64,000 bases of DNA from an uncultured Lachnospiraceae bacterium (GTDB lineage Bacteria; Bacillota; Clostridia; Lachnospirales; Lachnospiraceae). Location: assembly GCA_934293375.1 (NCBI GenBank), contig CAKQYS010000001.1, forward strand, positions 248,001-312,000, read 5' to 3'. A program made the position numbers and the translations under genes. Shown piece after piece: positions 45,637 through 54,041 of this stretch; within the stretch, counting starts at the first letter, position 1; each line of letters begins with the position of its first letter. A model generated the notes under the pieces. It made no database searches and was not told the DNA's origin. It saw only the letters and a program-made list of their open reading frames with translations.

Positions 45637-46940
45637 AGTTTTTCTCCTGCACGCATCCCGCTTACAAACGCAAATGTCAGATTATATCCGCCACAAGTAC
45701 CATCCACATCTAAAAGTTCACCGATCAAATACAATCCTGACTGTAATTTCGACTCATAATCCTGCGTAATCTCTGTCACATCAACACCTCCGGCTGTCAC
45801 CTGCGCCATATCATAATCCTTACAGCCCTCTATATGCATTTCAAAATGTTTCATCTGTTCCACGATCCGTCTTAATACCATAATATCCAGCTTATATGCC
45901 TTCAGAACACCATCCACTCCGGCACACTGCAAGATCACATTTGCCAGCTTCTCTGGTACAAATCCACGAAGACTGTCTTCAACCGACAAATAATCTGTAT
46001 TACCAAACAGAAAATCAATTTCTGCCAACAGATCATCAAAACTGTATTGCGGCATAAAATCAATATGCAGCTCTACCTCTTTTCCCAGATCCAGAGCTTT
46101 GGCTGCAATACGGCTGACCATAAATACACAAATACCGGAAGCTCCGTATTCCGTAAACTGGATCTCTCCATCCGTTCCATAGATTTCCATTCCATCTACC
46201 GCAACCGCTACATGCCCTGCCACTCTGACACCTGCAAGATCCCTGCAATAGGTATCATAGCTTGTCAATGGCACCAATGCCGGAAGCGGAGTCATAATAT
46301 GATGTCCAAAACGCTTTGCAAGGACATATCCATCCCCACTGCATCCATACTGCGAACCTGCATATCCCCCTGTTGCCAGCACAACCTTGCGAGCCTCGTA
46401 GGATGTCATCTGTTCCGCTTCATCATATGACAGATGCTCCATCCGGGCATGCTTACCACTTTTCTTTGTTATGCGACGCATTTCCTTCTGATATTCTTCA
46501 GATATTCTTGTATGTATAACAAAATGCGTCTGCTCATAACTAACATTTGTGACCTGTCTTCCACATATACAGATGACGCCTGCGTGCTCCATACCACGAT
46601 TCAATGCATGGATCACCGCTGTTGCCTGCTGACTCGCCGGATAATAATATCCATTTTTTGCAATGACCGGAAGACCAAGGCTCCGCATAAACGCAAGTGT
46701 TTGTTCATAACTGACCGGTCCGACAAGATTGCGGATCACATTCTGGTTGCTGCCCCGGTAACAGCTCTCATCATAGTAACTGTTTGCAATATTACATTTG
46801 CCGTTCCCGGTGGCACGCAGCTTTCTTCCTGTCTGTGTATTTTTTTCAAGCAGCAATACCGTCAGTCCACGCCTGGCGGCTGTTATGGCACATGCCATTC
46901 CGGAAGCACTGCCACCTACAATTGCAACATCATATATCAT
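45633..46940 (-). CDS. HI0933/YhiN-family flavoprotein
   Basis: About 435 residues from the ATG at 46940 (GAGGA 8 bases upstream); it begins M-IYDVAIVGGSASGMACA, a dinucleotide-binding fold. NKTGRK-like LLEKNTQTGRKLRATGNGKC and the C-terminal VTAGGVDVTEI and LDVDGTCGGYNLTFAF blocks identify the HI0933 family. Function not established; relatives are annotated as aminoacetone oxidase or NAD(P)/FAD oxidoreductase. First gene of the long unit running to the patatin gene. Confidence 0.9.
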   Translation of the reverse strand: MIYDVAIVGGSASGMACAITAARRGLTVLLLEKNTQTGRKLRATGNGKCNIANSYYDESCYRGSNQNVIRNLVGPVSYEQTLAFMRSLGLPVIAKNGYYYPASQQATAVIHALNRGMEHAGVICICGRQVTNVSYEQTHFVIHTRISEEYQKEMRRITKKSGKHARMEHLSYDEAEQMTSYEARKVVLATGGYAGSQYGCSGDGYVLAKRFGHHIMTPLPALVPLTSYDTYCRDLAGVRVAGHVAVAVDGMEIYGTDGEIQFTEYGASGICVFMVSRIAAKALDLGKEVELHIDFMPQYSFDDLLAEIDFLFGNTDYLSVEDSLRGFVPEKLANVILQCAGVDGVLKAYKLDIMVLRRIVEQMKHFEMHIEGCKDYDMAQVTAGGVDVTEITQDYESKLQSGLYLIGELLDVDGTCGGYNLTFAFVSGMRAGEKL

Positions 46941-46979
46941 AGGTTTTATCCTCATCTTTCCTAACATATATATTTGTAT

Positions 46980-46988
46980 ATTATATCA
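46980..46988 (-). promoter_or_regulatory. Extended -10 promoter candidate for the flavoprotein-proBA-moxR unit
   Basis: Minus strand TG-A-TATAAT: perfect -10 (46980-46985) with the TG extension; the -35 position 17 bp upstream (TAGTTG) is weak. The leader to the ATG at 46940 would be about 30 bases. Confidence 0.5.
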
Positions 46989-47001
46989 TAGATCCACGCA
47001 T

Positions 47002-47598
47002 TCAACTACTATACGCCTCTAAAAAATTATATAAATCATATTCTTCATCAAAATACATTCCATCGGACAGCTGATTCGCAATCTCCGGCGGTATCAGTCT
47101 GGAATCAATATCTGTAACCTCATACACAGTTCTGTATTTATCATTTTTGTAAACAACTACCATATTATCAAGCAAACCCACATAAAACGCAGGTTCTTCC
47201 TGTTTTGGTTCAGGTGTATCATAATATTTTCTCAGTGTAATCTCATCTTTTCCAAAGGATACCAGTTGGAAATCATATAATCCCTTCTGTGTATCTTCCA
47301 CACTGACATTTTTCATATAATCCTTCGTATACTGCATCACCTGCTCTCTGTTATAACCGATCAGACCGGCATATCCCGATAGCTTTTCATAAGTCGTCCG
47401 TTCTGTCTTTTTGTCATAATATTCCATGACAACTACAGTATTTCTTGTCACTTTGGCATCTGTACCCTGCATCGCCTGCATACTCTGGTCTTTTAGATCC
47501 TGCTGGTCCGTATTCGGGTAAAAATAACGATAGCTGCCATAGTACAGTGCTGTGGCAGCTATCGTAAAAATTGATAAAAATAATATAATTTTCTTCAT
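47002..47598 (-). CDS. Membrane-anchored protein, BofC-like C-terminal domain
   Basis: About 198 residues from the ATG at 47598 (AGGAG 8 bases upstream). One N-terminal membrane helix (KKIILFLSIFTIAATALYYG) with the rest outside. The C-terminal part, AFYVGLLDNMVVVYKND followed by LIPPEIANQL and the YDLYNFLEAYSS end, resembles the BofC C-terminal domain of sporulation proteins that act in forespore-mother-cell signalling. The resemblance is from memory and weak. It ends the ybeY-DUF3048-cdd group. Confidence 0.6.
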   Translation of the reverse strand: MKKIILFLSIFTIAATALYYGSYRYFYPNTDQQDLKDQSMQAMQGTDAKVTRNTVVVMEYYDKKTERTTYEKLSGYAGLIGYNREQVMQYTKDYMKNVSVEDTQKGLYDFQLVSFGKDEITLRKYYDTPEPKQEEPAFYVGLLDNMVVVYKNDKYRTVYEVTDIDSRLIPPEIANQLSDGMYFDEEYDLYNFLEAYSS

Positions 47599-47640
47599 CC
47601 ACATCACTCCTGTGGATGAGTATACCCAACATATAAAATT

Positions 47641-48045
47641 CTATGCATCCAATGAGAATCCATACGGCATCAATTCTGCTACTGAATATGTCTTCACTTC
47701 GTCGCCACAAACTACATGTACCCTGCCTTGTGGCATAAACTCTGCCATGACCTGTCTACATAGACCGCATGGATATGGAAATACATTGCCATCGCATACG
47801 ATCACGATCTCGCATAGATCCGTATGGCCTTCAGAGACAGCCTTAAAGATTGCTGTCCGTTCTGCACATATTGTATCGCCATATGATGCATTTTCAATGT
47901 TACATCCGGTATAGAGCAGTCCCTCTTTCGTCATCACGCATGCACCCACATGAAAATTGGAATATGGTGCATAGGCGTGAGACATACCTTCTTTTGCCTG
48001 ATTGATCAAATGTGCTAATACATCCTTACTCAAATGTAACGCCAC
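47641..48045 (-). CDS. cdd: Cytidine deaminase
   Basis: Deaminates cytidine and deoxycytidine for pyrimidine salvage. 134 residues, the tetrameric form. Zinc and catalytic motifs: GDTICAERTAIF (CAE) and PCGLCRQVMAEF (PCxxC). Start is uncertain: GTG at 48045 overlaps the previous gene by 20 bases; a TTG at 48033 with GGGTGG 7 bases upstream gives an 8-base overlap and may be the true start. Confidence 0.94.
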   Translation of the reverse strand: MALHLSKDVLAHLINQAKEGMSHAYAPYSNFHVGACVMTKEGLLYTGCNIENASYGDTICAERTAIFKAVSEGHTDLCEIVIVCDGNVFPYPCGLCRQVMAEFMPQGRVHVVCGDEVKTYSVAELMPYGFSLDA

Positions 48046-49108
48046 CCTTATCTGTATCCTTAAAGATCGTGATCCATGTCTTTCCCGGATTCATCTTTAA
48101 CTGACTGCCATCCGCTGTATAATACTTGGTTACACCCTTATCTGTCTGCTTCTCCCAGGTAATCGGAATGATCTTGCCGTCTGTTGCATAAAATCCCTCA
48201 CCTTTTCCTGTCAGCTTGATCTCCTGCAGATCCTTCTTTGCATCCAGCACTGAATGGGATGCGAACTGAATAATCACATTCTTGTACTTCAACTGGTTAC
48301 CTGTAGTATCATCGATCTGCTTATCACCATATTCAAAACGATAATACAGCTTCTCCTCCGCATTATACTCGAACCATGGTTTTCTCTGACTGTTAAAGGC
48401 TGTTGTGATCTTGTTTGCAGCATTTCCGTCAGCCAGCTCTGTATCTTCGTCATTGAATACAAACTTTGTATTATCATAAGTATCCTTATGCTTAAGATCA
48501 TATTTCATCTCCTCAAATGCCTTGCTGATACCCTCTGATGAAGCATAACAGTTATGTGGAGCCTTTCTGTCCTTGGTACGATAACAGAATACATTGCCGA
48601 TACCCTCTGTACCATCAATGTGATCAATACCGGACTCTGCCAGTTCAGTCACCGCATAGGTAGAATGTCCTACATGCACATAAATTGCATCATACTCATT
48701 TGCAAGTTTAACATAATAGTGTCTTGCACTTCTGATCGGTCCAATCTTGTCCATACCGGAATAATCTGTGTATACACCCATCATACGTGTAATACCACCC
48801 TCGACAAGCACTTCATACATAATATCTGCCTTCTCTATGCCTGACTGTGGTACTGCCGGCTTCAGATTATTGATCATAACCGCAATTGGTCTGGCACCGG
48901 AATAGGACTGATCAATCCACTCACCTGTCAATGGACTCTTGATCATACCATCCCTGACCTCTTCCGTTATAACAGGTGCCTCTGTCGTAGCCTCTGTCTG
49001 GGCAGTTGTTGTTTCCTGTGTCGTGGCATCCTTCTTGCCGCAGCCTGTAAGTGCTCCGCAGAGCATCAAAGCTGCAGTCAATATAATCGTACTTCTTGTC
49101 TTTTTCAT
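48026..49108 (-). CDS. DUF3048 family lipoprotein (YerB-like)
   Basis: About 360 residues from the ATG at 49108 (GAGGAG 8 bases upstream; the TTG at 49114 is unlikely). Lipobox LTGC followed by a Thr-rich tether of about 25 residues. DUF3048 N-terminal part: LTGEWIDQSYSGARPIAVMI, SGIEKADIMYEVLVEGGITR, GPIRSARHYYVKLA. C-terminal part: KNVIIQFASHSVLDAK and TADGSQLKMNPGKTWITI. Extracytoplasmic; function unknown. Confidence 0.9.
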   Translation of the reverse strand: MKKTRSTIILTAALMLCGALTGCGKKDATTQETTTAQTEATTEAPVITEEVRDGMIKSPLTGEWIDQSYSGARPIAVMINNLKPAVPQSGIEKADIMYEVLVEGGITRMMGVYTDYSGMDKIGPIRSARHYYVKLANEYDAIYVHVGHSTYAVTELAESGIDHIDGTEGIGNVFCYRTKDRKAPHNCYASSEGISKAFEEMKYDLKHKDTYDNTKFVFNDEDTELADGNAANKITTAFNSQRKPWFEYNAEEKLYYRFEYGDKQIDDTTGNQLKYKNVIIQFASHSVLDAKKDLQEIKLTGKGEGFYATDGKIIPITWEKQTDKGVTKYYTADGSQLKMNPGKTWITIFKDTDKGGVTFE

Positions 49109-49149
49109 ATTCAATACTCCTCATCATGTAATATATTGTACAAGATCCA

Positions 49150-49656
49150 TCACTGCATGGATCTCGTATAACCTAGCTGATTCAGGATCTCCTCCTGCAT
49201 ACGCTCCATCTGCAATCTCTCTTCATCTTCCATGTGATCATATCCAAACAAATGCAGCATACTATGCGCTACCAAAAACGCAAACTCCCTTCTTGGCGAA
49301 TGTCCAAAATTCTCTGCCTGTTCATATACCTTTTCAACAGAGATCACAATATCACCAAGCAATAATTCTCCGCTTTCCGCATCAAAATAACATTCCGGAT
49401 GTTCTTCACACAAAGAAAAATCTCCGGGGGTCTTATAATCCACCATAGGAAATGACAGCACATCCGTAGGTCTGTCAACCTGTCTGAACTCCAGATTCAT
49501 TTCATGAATCCTTTCATTATCCACCAATGAAATATCTACATGTATCTCGTACGGACAATGTACATATTCGGTAGCAGCACAGACAACTGTATGTGCCAGT
49601 TCCTCATAATCCTCAATAAATGATTGTTCTGTTGCATAATCATAATAGATCGTCAT
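49150..49656 (-). CDS. ybeY: Endoribonuclease YbeY
   Basis: Metal-dependent RNase for 16S rRNA 3' maturation and ribosome quality control. 168 residues. Signature HSMLHLFGYDHMEDEE (HxxxHxxGYDH) near the C terminus, with EMNLEFRQVDRPTDVLSFPM in the middle. The usual phoH-ybeY order is kept, but ybeY has its own promoter in the 81-base gap. GGGAGG lies about 10 bases before the ATG. Confidence 0.96.
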   Translation of the reverse strand: MTIYYDYATEQSFIEDYEELAHTVVCAATEYVHCPYEIHVDISLVDNERIHEMNLEFRQVDRPTDVLSFPMVDYKTPGDFSLCEEHPECYFDAESGELLLGDIVISVEKVYEQAENFGHSPRREFAFLVAHSMLHLFGYDHMEDEERLQMERMQEEILNQLGYTRSMQ

Positions 49657-49691
49657 TGGTCTGCTATCCTCCCTATCAGTCTGTCAGTCTG

Positions 49692-49720
49692 ATTATAATG
49701 CAAAATGCACTGTAATACAA
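49692..49720 (-). promoter_or_regulatory. Strong sigma-A promoter before ybeY
   Basis: Minus strand: -35 TTGTAT (49715-49720), 17-bp spacer, perfect -10 TATAAT (49692-49697), 35 bases before the ybeY ATG. Likely drives ybeY, DUF3048, cdd and the BofC-like gene. Confidence 0.75.
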
Positions 49721-49737
49721 GTATACAGACTAAGAAT

Positions 49738-50769
49738 CTATTTGTCACCTTGTCCATCACGGCGGCCTGCCTTTTTCCCCTTTGGCTGCTCCGTTTTCCT
49801 ATGTCGTATCTGATTCTGTTCATAATCATCATATGCCTTGACGATACGCTGTACCACCGGATGTCTGACCACATCCTGATTGGTAAGATAGGAGATACCT
49901 ATATCATCAATATGATCTAATACCTTAAGCGCAATCTCTAATCCGGACTTTTGTTCCTTCGGAATATCCTTCTGTGACAGGTCTCCGGTAATGATCGCCT
50001 TCGATCCAAATCCGATTCTTGTCAGAAACATTTTCATCTGTGCCGGTGTTGTATTCTGTGCCTCATCCAACACGATAAACGCATTGTCCAGAGTCCGCCC
50101 ACGCATATAAGCAAGCGGAGCGACCTCTATCAGCCCTTTCTCCATGTTCTTAAGGAAGGTATCCGCACCCATAATTTCATACAACGCATCGTACAGTGGT
50201 CTTAAATACGGATCTACCTTGCTCTGCAGGTCACCCGGAAGAAATCCCAGTTTCTCTCCAGCCTCGATCGCAGGTCTGGTCAGAATAATACGATTCACCT
50301 CATTATTCTTAAAAGCAGTGATCGCCATTGCCATCGCAAGGTATGTCTTTCCTGTTCCCGCAGGTCCGACTCCAAATACAATCATGTTCTTTTCTATCTG
50401 TTCAATATAATGCTTCTGTCCAAATGTCTTTGCCTTAATTGGCTTTCCCTGGATCGTGTGACAGATAATATCCCGATCCAATTCTGAAACATCGCGTGAC
50501 TCTCCGTCTGCACAGGTCAGTGACAAGATATAATCCACATTTTGTTCTGTGATCGTATTGTGATTCTTCGCCAACGAGATCAACTGATCTAATACCGATT
50601 TTGCACGGTTTACGCCTGCTTCTTCTCCAATGATTTTCATGATGTCATCCCGCATCACCAGGGAAACATGCAATGTACGCTCGATTTTCTTCACATGAAA
50701 GTCAAACTGTCCAAATACATTCTGTGCATATTCTGCCGGGATATGGATTGTTTGTTCAAATGTAGCCAT
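49738..50769 (-). CDS. phoH: PhoH family ATPase
   Basis: 343 residues. N-terminal KH-like region, then the PhoH P-loop FGVGPAGTGKTYLAMAMA, followed by RPAIEAGEKLGFLPGDLQSKVDPYLRPLYD and the Walker B FIVLDEAQNTTPAQMKMFLTRIG. A basic tail ends it. Thought to be an RNA-related ATPase working with YbeY. Its start lies 79 bases inside the yqfD reading frame, an unusually long overlap; GGAGA is well placed before the ATG. Confidence 0.95.
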   Translation of the reverse strand: MATFEQTIHIPAEYAQNVFGQFDFHVKKIERTLHVSLVMRDDIMKIIGEEAGVNRAKSVLDQLISLAKNHNTITEQNVDYILSLTCADGESRDVSELDRDIICHTIQGKPIKAKTFGQKHYIEQIEKNMIVFGVGPAGTGKTYLAMAMAITAFKNNEVNRIILTRPAIEAGEKLGFLPGDLQSKVDPYLRPLYDALYEIMGADTFLKNMEKGLIEVAPLAYMRGRTLDNAFIVLDEAQNTTPAQMKMFLTRIGFGSKAIITGDLSQKDIPKEQKSGLEIALKVLDHIDDIGISYLTNQDVVRHPVVQRIVKAYDDYEQNQIRHRKTEQPKGKKAGRRDGQGDK

Positions 50770-51986
50770 CCGGTCGTCTCCTTCTCTTCTTCTGCCGGCA
50801 GCTTCACCGGTGCAGGAATCCCGATCTGCTCAATACAAATAAGCGTTCCCTTCGCCATACATCTGCCGTCCTTTATCTCTATTTTAACATTATTCTCCAG
50901 TATTTCCACCCCTTTTTCCTGCAGATCGTTCACTTTTCTCTGCAGCATCTGTCTTGCCTTTTGTTTTGCCTGCTTCTCCGTATATTCCTTCCGTACCGGC
51001 TGATACTCCAGATAAGAGGTGCATTTGACGGAAAATGGCATATAAAAGGTATCTCCGAGCTTCTCCATATAGCTGTCTTCCCGTGAATCATAACAGGAAA
51101 ATGTTACATTCGGTTTCCACATGTTCCATTCATAATTCAACAACTGAAATCTCAGGCTATGTTTCTTTTCACCCGTATACTCCTTTTCATAATAAACCAG
51201 ATCAAACGCATCCTCATATGCATAGCTGACACGACCTGTTACATCTCCATCGGCCGTGACATAATCAGTCTCCAGCACCTCGTGGTTATCATCGTAAATA
51301 TGCACCGCAGCAGAAATCAGCACATCTCCTTTTTTCACTGATTCATTGATCTTGGCTACCGGCGTGCCATTTCTGGTGATCAGTGATACAATATCACAAT
51401 CCTTCGCTGCAACCAGATCCGATGGGCTGTCAGATGTTCTAAGTGCATCCTTTACAATCGTTTCGGTCATCGTTACCAGAAGCTGCGTTCCTCTGATCTC
51501 GCAGCTGATCCAGGCAATCTCATTAAAATGTTCCATCAGATCCTGTTCTAAAAGGTCTCGGTCGATATCCCGGATCCTGCTTCCGGGACGGACACTGGAT
51601 GTCTCAATATATCGAATAATTTCATCCTCAGTATAATATGCACTGCCCTCCACATGAATATCCCATATAAATCCGGATAAATACCAAACGCCAGACAGAC
51701 ACAATATGAACCCAATCACAAAACACTTTTGTTTTCTATGCTGATAAAAGAAAAAAGGAAGACCGCATTTTCTGAGAATATGGATCTTGGTATCTGTCTT
51801 TTTGACTAAAGGTTTTAATTCACGAAACTCTTGTAATGTAATGTAAAATGTATACGCATCTTCATTTTTTATAATTTTCCAAAGTGTAAATCCTCTATTC
51901 AAACATAAATTTAAAAACCGGTCTTTTCCATATCCTGTCAACTCAATTTGTAAATACCCCTTCAAATAGCGTTTCCATCCATCCAT
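50691..51986 (-). CDS. yqfD: Sporulation protein YqfD
   Basis: 431 residues. An N-terminal region with GYGKDRFLNLCLNRGFTLW, a single membrane helix (QKCFVIGFILCLSGVWYLSGF), then POTRA-like and later domains (IRYIETSSVRPGSRIRDIDRDLLEQDLM). Required for sporulation in Bacillus, known there as a SigE-dependent gene. The C terminus extends about 26 residues into phoH, longer than I would expect. Start ATG at 51986 with GGTGGGA. Confidence 0.92.
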   Translation of the reverse strand: MDGWKRYLKGYLQIELTGYGKDRFLNLCLNRGFTLWKIIKNEDAYTFYITLQEFRELKPLVKKTDTKIHILRKCGLPFFFYQHRKQKCFVIGFILCLSGVWYLSGFIWDIHVEGSAYYTEDEIIRYIETSSVRPGSRIRDIDRDLLEQDLMEHFNEIAWISCEIRGTQLLVTMTETIVKDALRTSDSPSDLVAAKDCDIVSLITRNGTPVAKINESVKKGDVLISAAVHIYDDNHEVLETDYVTADGDVTGRVSYAYEDAFDLVYYEKEYTGEKKHSLRFQLLNYEWNMWKPNVTFSCYDSREDSYMEKLGDTFYMPFSVKCTSYLEYQPVRKEYTEKQAKQKARQMLQRKVNDLQEKGVEILENNVKIEIKDGRCMAKGTLICIEQIGIPAPVKLPAEEEKETTGWLHLNKQSISRQNMHRMYLDSLTFM

Positions 51987-52009
51987 ATATTCCCACCACC
52001 CTTCTATCT

Positions 52010-52282
52010 TCAGACATATGAAACGGAAGATATCTTTCCGATCACCTTCATATCCGTATTGGAAAAATAATATATTTCCAAATACTGCCCCTCAATCTCT
52101 ACGATATTATGCTTTGCCTGAATCCGTATTCTGGTATCCGTATAGCCGAGTAGTGCTTTATAATTTTCAATTGTCAGCTCATATCTGCCGATGCTATGCA
52201 AAATCGTAGCACCTTCAAATACATCCGAAGGCAGATGCAGTCGCTTGATCAGCCTGTGTTTATAGGATTCAAAATCAGACAT
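52010..52282 (-). CDS. yqfC: Sporulation protein YqfC
   Basis: 90 residues from the ATG at 52282 (GGGGG just upstream), matching Bacillus YqfC in length. Opens MSDFESYKHRLIKRLHLPSDVFEGATI, then NYKALLGYTDTRIRIQAK. A longer reading to 52351 starts inside the rpsU terminator and is rejected. 23 bases before yqfD, the standard pair. Confidence 0.88.
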   Translation of the reverse strand: MSDFESYKHRLIKRLHLPSDVFEGATILHSIGRYELTIENYKALLGYTDTRIRIQAKHNIVEIEGQYLEIYYFSNTDMKVIGKISSVSYV

Positions 52283-52334
52283 AATGTCCCCCGGTTGTCT
52301 TCTCTCCATCTGTCTATGTATATTCTCGGAATGT

Positions 52335-52363
52335 AAAAAAGAGACCAACATAATGTTAGTCTC
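52335..52363 (-). terminator. Terminator after rpsU
   Basis: Minus strand GAGACTAACA-TTA-TGTTGGTCTC followed by six T. It lies 19 bases after the rpsU stop. It may let only part of the transcripts continue into yqfC-yqfD-phoH, or yqfC may have its own sporulation promoter that I cannot identify. Confidence 0.85.
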
Positions 52364-52381
52364 CTTTAATTCGTACTTATC

Positions 52382-52558
52382 TTACTTGTACTTGCGCTTT
52401 CTAGCAGCCTCAGACTTCTTCTTACGCTTTACGCTTGGCTTCTCGTAATGTTCTCTCTTACGAATCTCCTGCTGAATACCAGCCTTAGCACAATTTCTCT
52501 TAAATCTACGAAGTGCGCTATCTAAAGTCTCGTTCTCTTTTACCTGTACGCTTGACAT
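52382..52558 (-). CDS. rpsU: 30S ribosomal protein S21
   Basis: 58 residues: starts MSSVQVKENETLDSALRRFK, then RNCAKAGIQQEIRKREHYEK and a very basic tail (KPSVKRKKKSEAARKRKYK). Complete match to S21 in length and sequence. Ribosome binding site GGGAGGTTAGGG upstream. Position before yqfC-yqfD is the Firmicutes norm. Confidence 0.97.
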   Translation of the reverse strand: MSSVQVKENETLDSALRRFKRNCAKAGIQQEIRKREHYEKPSVKRKKKSEAARKRKYK

Positions 52559-52638
52559 ATTTCACCCTAACCTCCCTTCAGCTGTATATTGCGCCTAACC
52601 AATACAACTGTTTGGGTATATTTTCAAAGCACTATTAG

Positions 52639-52666
52639 ATTATAGCATAATTTTTAACTTCGTCAA
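52639..52666 (-). promoter_or_regulatory. Strong sigma-A promoter of rpsU
   Basis: Minus strand: -35 TTGACG (52661-52666), 16-bp spacer, perfect -10 TATAAT (52639-52644), followed by a leader of about 75 bases to the rpsU ATG. Confidence 0.85.
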
Positions 52667-52706
52667 CCAAAATTTTCAAATTATGCAAAATTCCTTAAAA
52701 AAACTC

Positions 52707-54032
52707 CTAATTAGAACTGTTTGGCAAGGCTATATGATACCAATTATCTGATAATGTATATTGTAAATTAAACTGTCCTGTTACAACGGAGATAATCTTA
52801 TCATGTGCATACTGGATTCTGCTCCAGCCTTTTGAATCTATCAACGGATAAGAACTCTTGTCAGACAAAGCGTATTCCGCAGGCACCACACCAATCACCT
52901 GATCTGTCCAAAATACATAGGTCGGTGTCACCTCTACAGCATCTATGGTAGTGACATTATTCTCTTTCTTAAATGTAACATTCATAATCAACCCGAGATC
53001 CTTATCAGGGCCTGCCTTATTCGTCTGACTGGATACAAAATTACCTAAGGAGTAAATCACAACACCGGTTCGGGTTGTTCCATCGGCATTCTGAATCTGT
53101 CTGACTTCCATCGGCTGCACTACATGAGGATGACTGCCAAAGATTACATCCGCACCTGCCTGAAAGAACTGATCCGTCAGATTGGTCTGATAACTCGATG
53201 GTTTCGTCTGATACTCTATCCCCCAATGTGCAATCACGATGACAATATCTGCTCCGGCTGATTTTAAGTCTTTCACACGCTGGCATACCCACGCCACACG
53301 ATCCAGCTCATAATTTTTTAACGAATTCACTGCAAAGTCACTGTCCGAAGGAACCGTAATGCCATTCGTGTCATATGTAAATGACACAAAGCCAAAAGTA
53401 ATGTGATTGATCGTCTCAAGGCAAAGCTGATCCTGTTCATCCTTACTTCTCGCAGTACCCGTGTGCTGAAATCCAAGTTGATCCAGATAATCAAGTGTTG
53501 CATATACTCCTGCCACCTTGGAATCCATAGAATGATTGTTGACGGTACTTAGGAAATCCACACCACAGTCTTTCAGGGTATCTGCCAGCACCTCCGGTGA
53601 ATTGAACATCGGATAATCATTATATCCATAATATTTTTTACCAATGCCCTTATCTCTTCCCGCAAGTGTTGTTTCCAGATTCGCTACAGTATAATCCTTC
53701 TCTGACAAAATATCCTTCACATATGCAAATGTATCTGTAAAATCAAAACTGTCAGAACTCTTTCTATACGCCCGGTCCATCTGCGCTTTATGTACCATGA
53801 CATCTCCTATCGCAGTCATTGTCACCTGTGTACTCTTTTGGGTATATTTCTCATCCAGAGCAGCAATGCGGGACAACTGTTGATATGTAACCACATCAAA
53901 CTCTGTCTGTGCATTACTGCCTCCGTATATACTGTATGCTACCGCACACCCTGCAAAGAAAGACAAAATATACAATAATGCAATTATTCTTCTGAATATC
54001 ACCCTGCGGCGTCTACGCTTCTTTCGTTCCAT
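52707..54032 (-). CDS. CapA-family (PGA capsule-type) metallophosphatase-like protein
   Basis: 441 residues. Very basic N terminus (KKRRRRRVIFRR) then one membrane helix, so anchored with the rest outside. CapA domain: VTMTAIGDVMVHK, YTVANLETTLAG, DFLSTVNNHSMD, VIVIAHWGIEYQ and FGSHPHVVQPMEV, i.e. the Asp/His metal ligands of the calcineurin-like fold. Relatives take part in poly-gamma-glutamate capsule formation, but no capBC is present here, so the substrate is unknown. Starts 9 bases after alaS. Confidence 0.9.
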   Translation of the reverse strand: MERKKRRRRRVIFRRIIALLYILSFFAGCAVAYSIYGGSNAQTEFDVVTYQQLSRIAALDEKYTQKSTQVTMTAIGDVMVHKAQMDRAYRKSSDSFDFTDTFAYVKDILSEKDYTVANLETTLAGRDKGIGKKYYGYNDYPMFNSPEVLADTLKDCGVDFLSTVNNHSMDSKVAGVYATLDYLDQLGFQHTGTARSKDEQDQLCLETINHITFGFVSFTYDTNGITVPSDSDFAVNSLKNYELDRVAWVCQRVKDLKSAGADIVIVIAHWGIEYQTKPSSYQTNLTDQFFQAGADVIFGSHPHVVQPMEVRQIQNADGTTRTGVVIYSLGNFVSSQTNKAGPDKDLGLIMNVTFKKENNVTTIDAVEVTPTYVFWTDQVIGVVPAEYALSDKSSYPLIDSKGWSRIQYAHDKIISVVTGQFNLQYTLSDNWYHIALPNSSN

Positions 54033-54041
54033 ACATGATTC

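Noticed and set aside
49143..49164. Hairpin AGATCCAT/ATGGATCT overlapping the ybeY stop, as a terminator
   Set aside because: The following bases are not a U run, and the next gene starts close by in the same direction.
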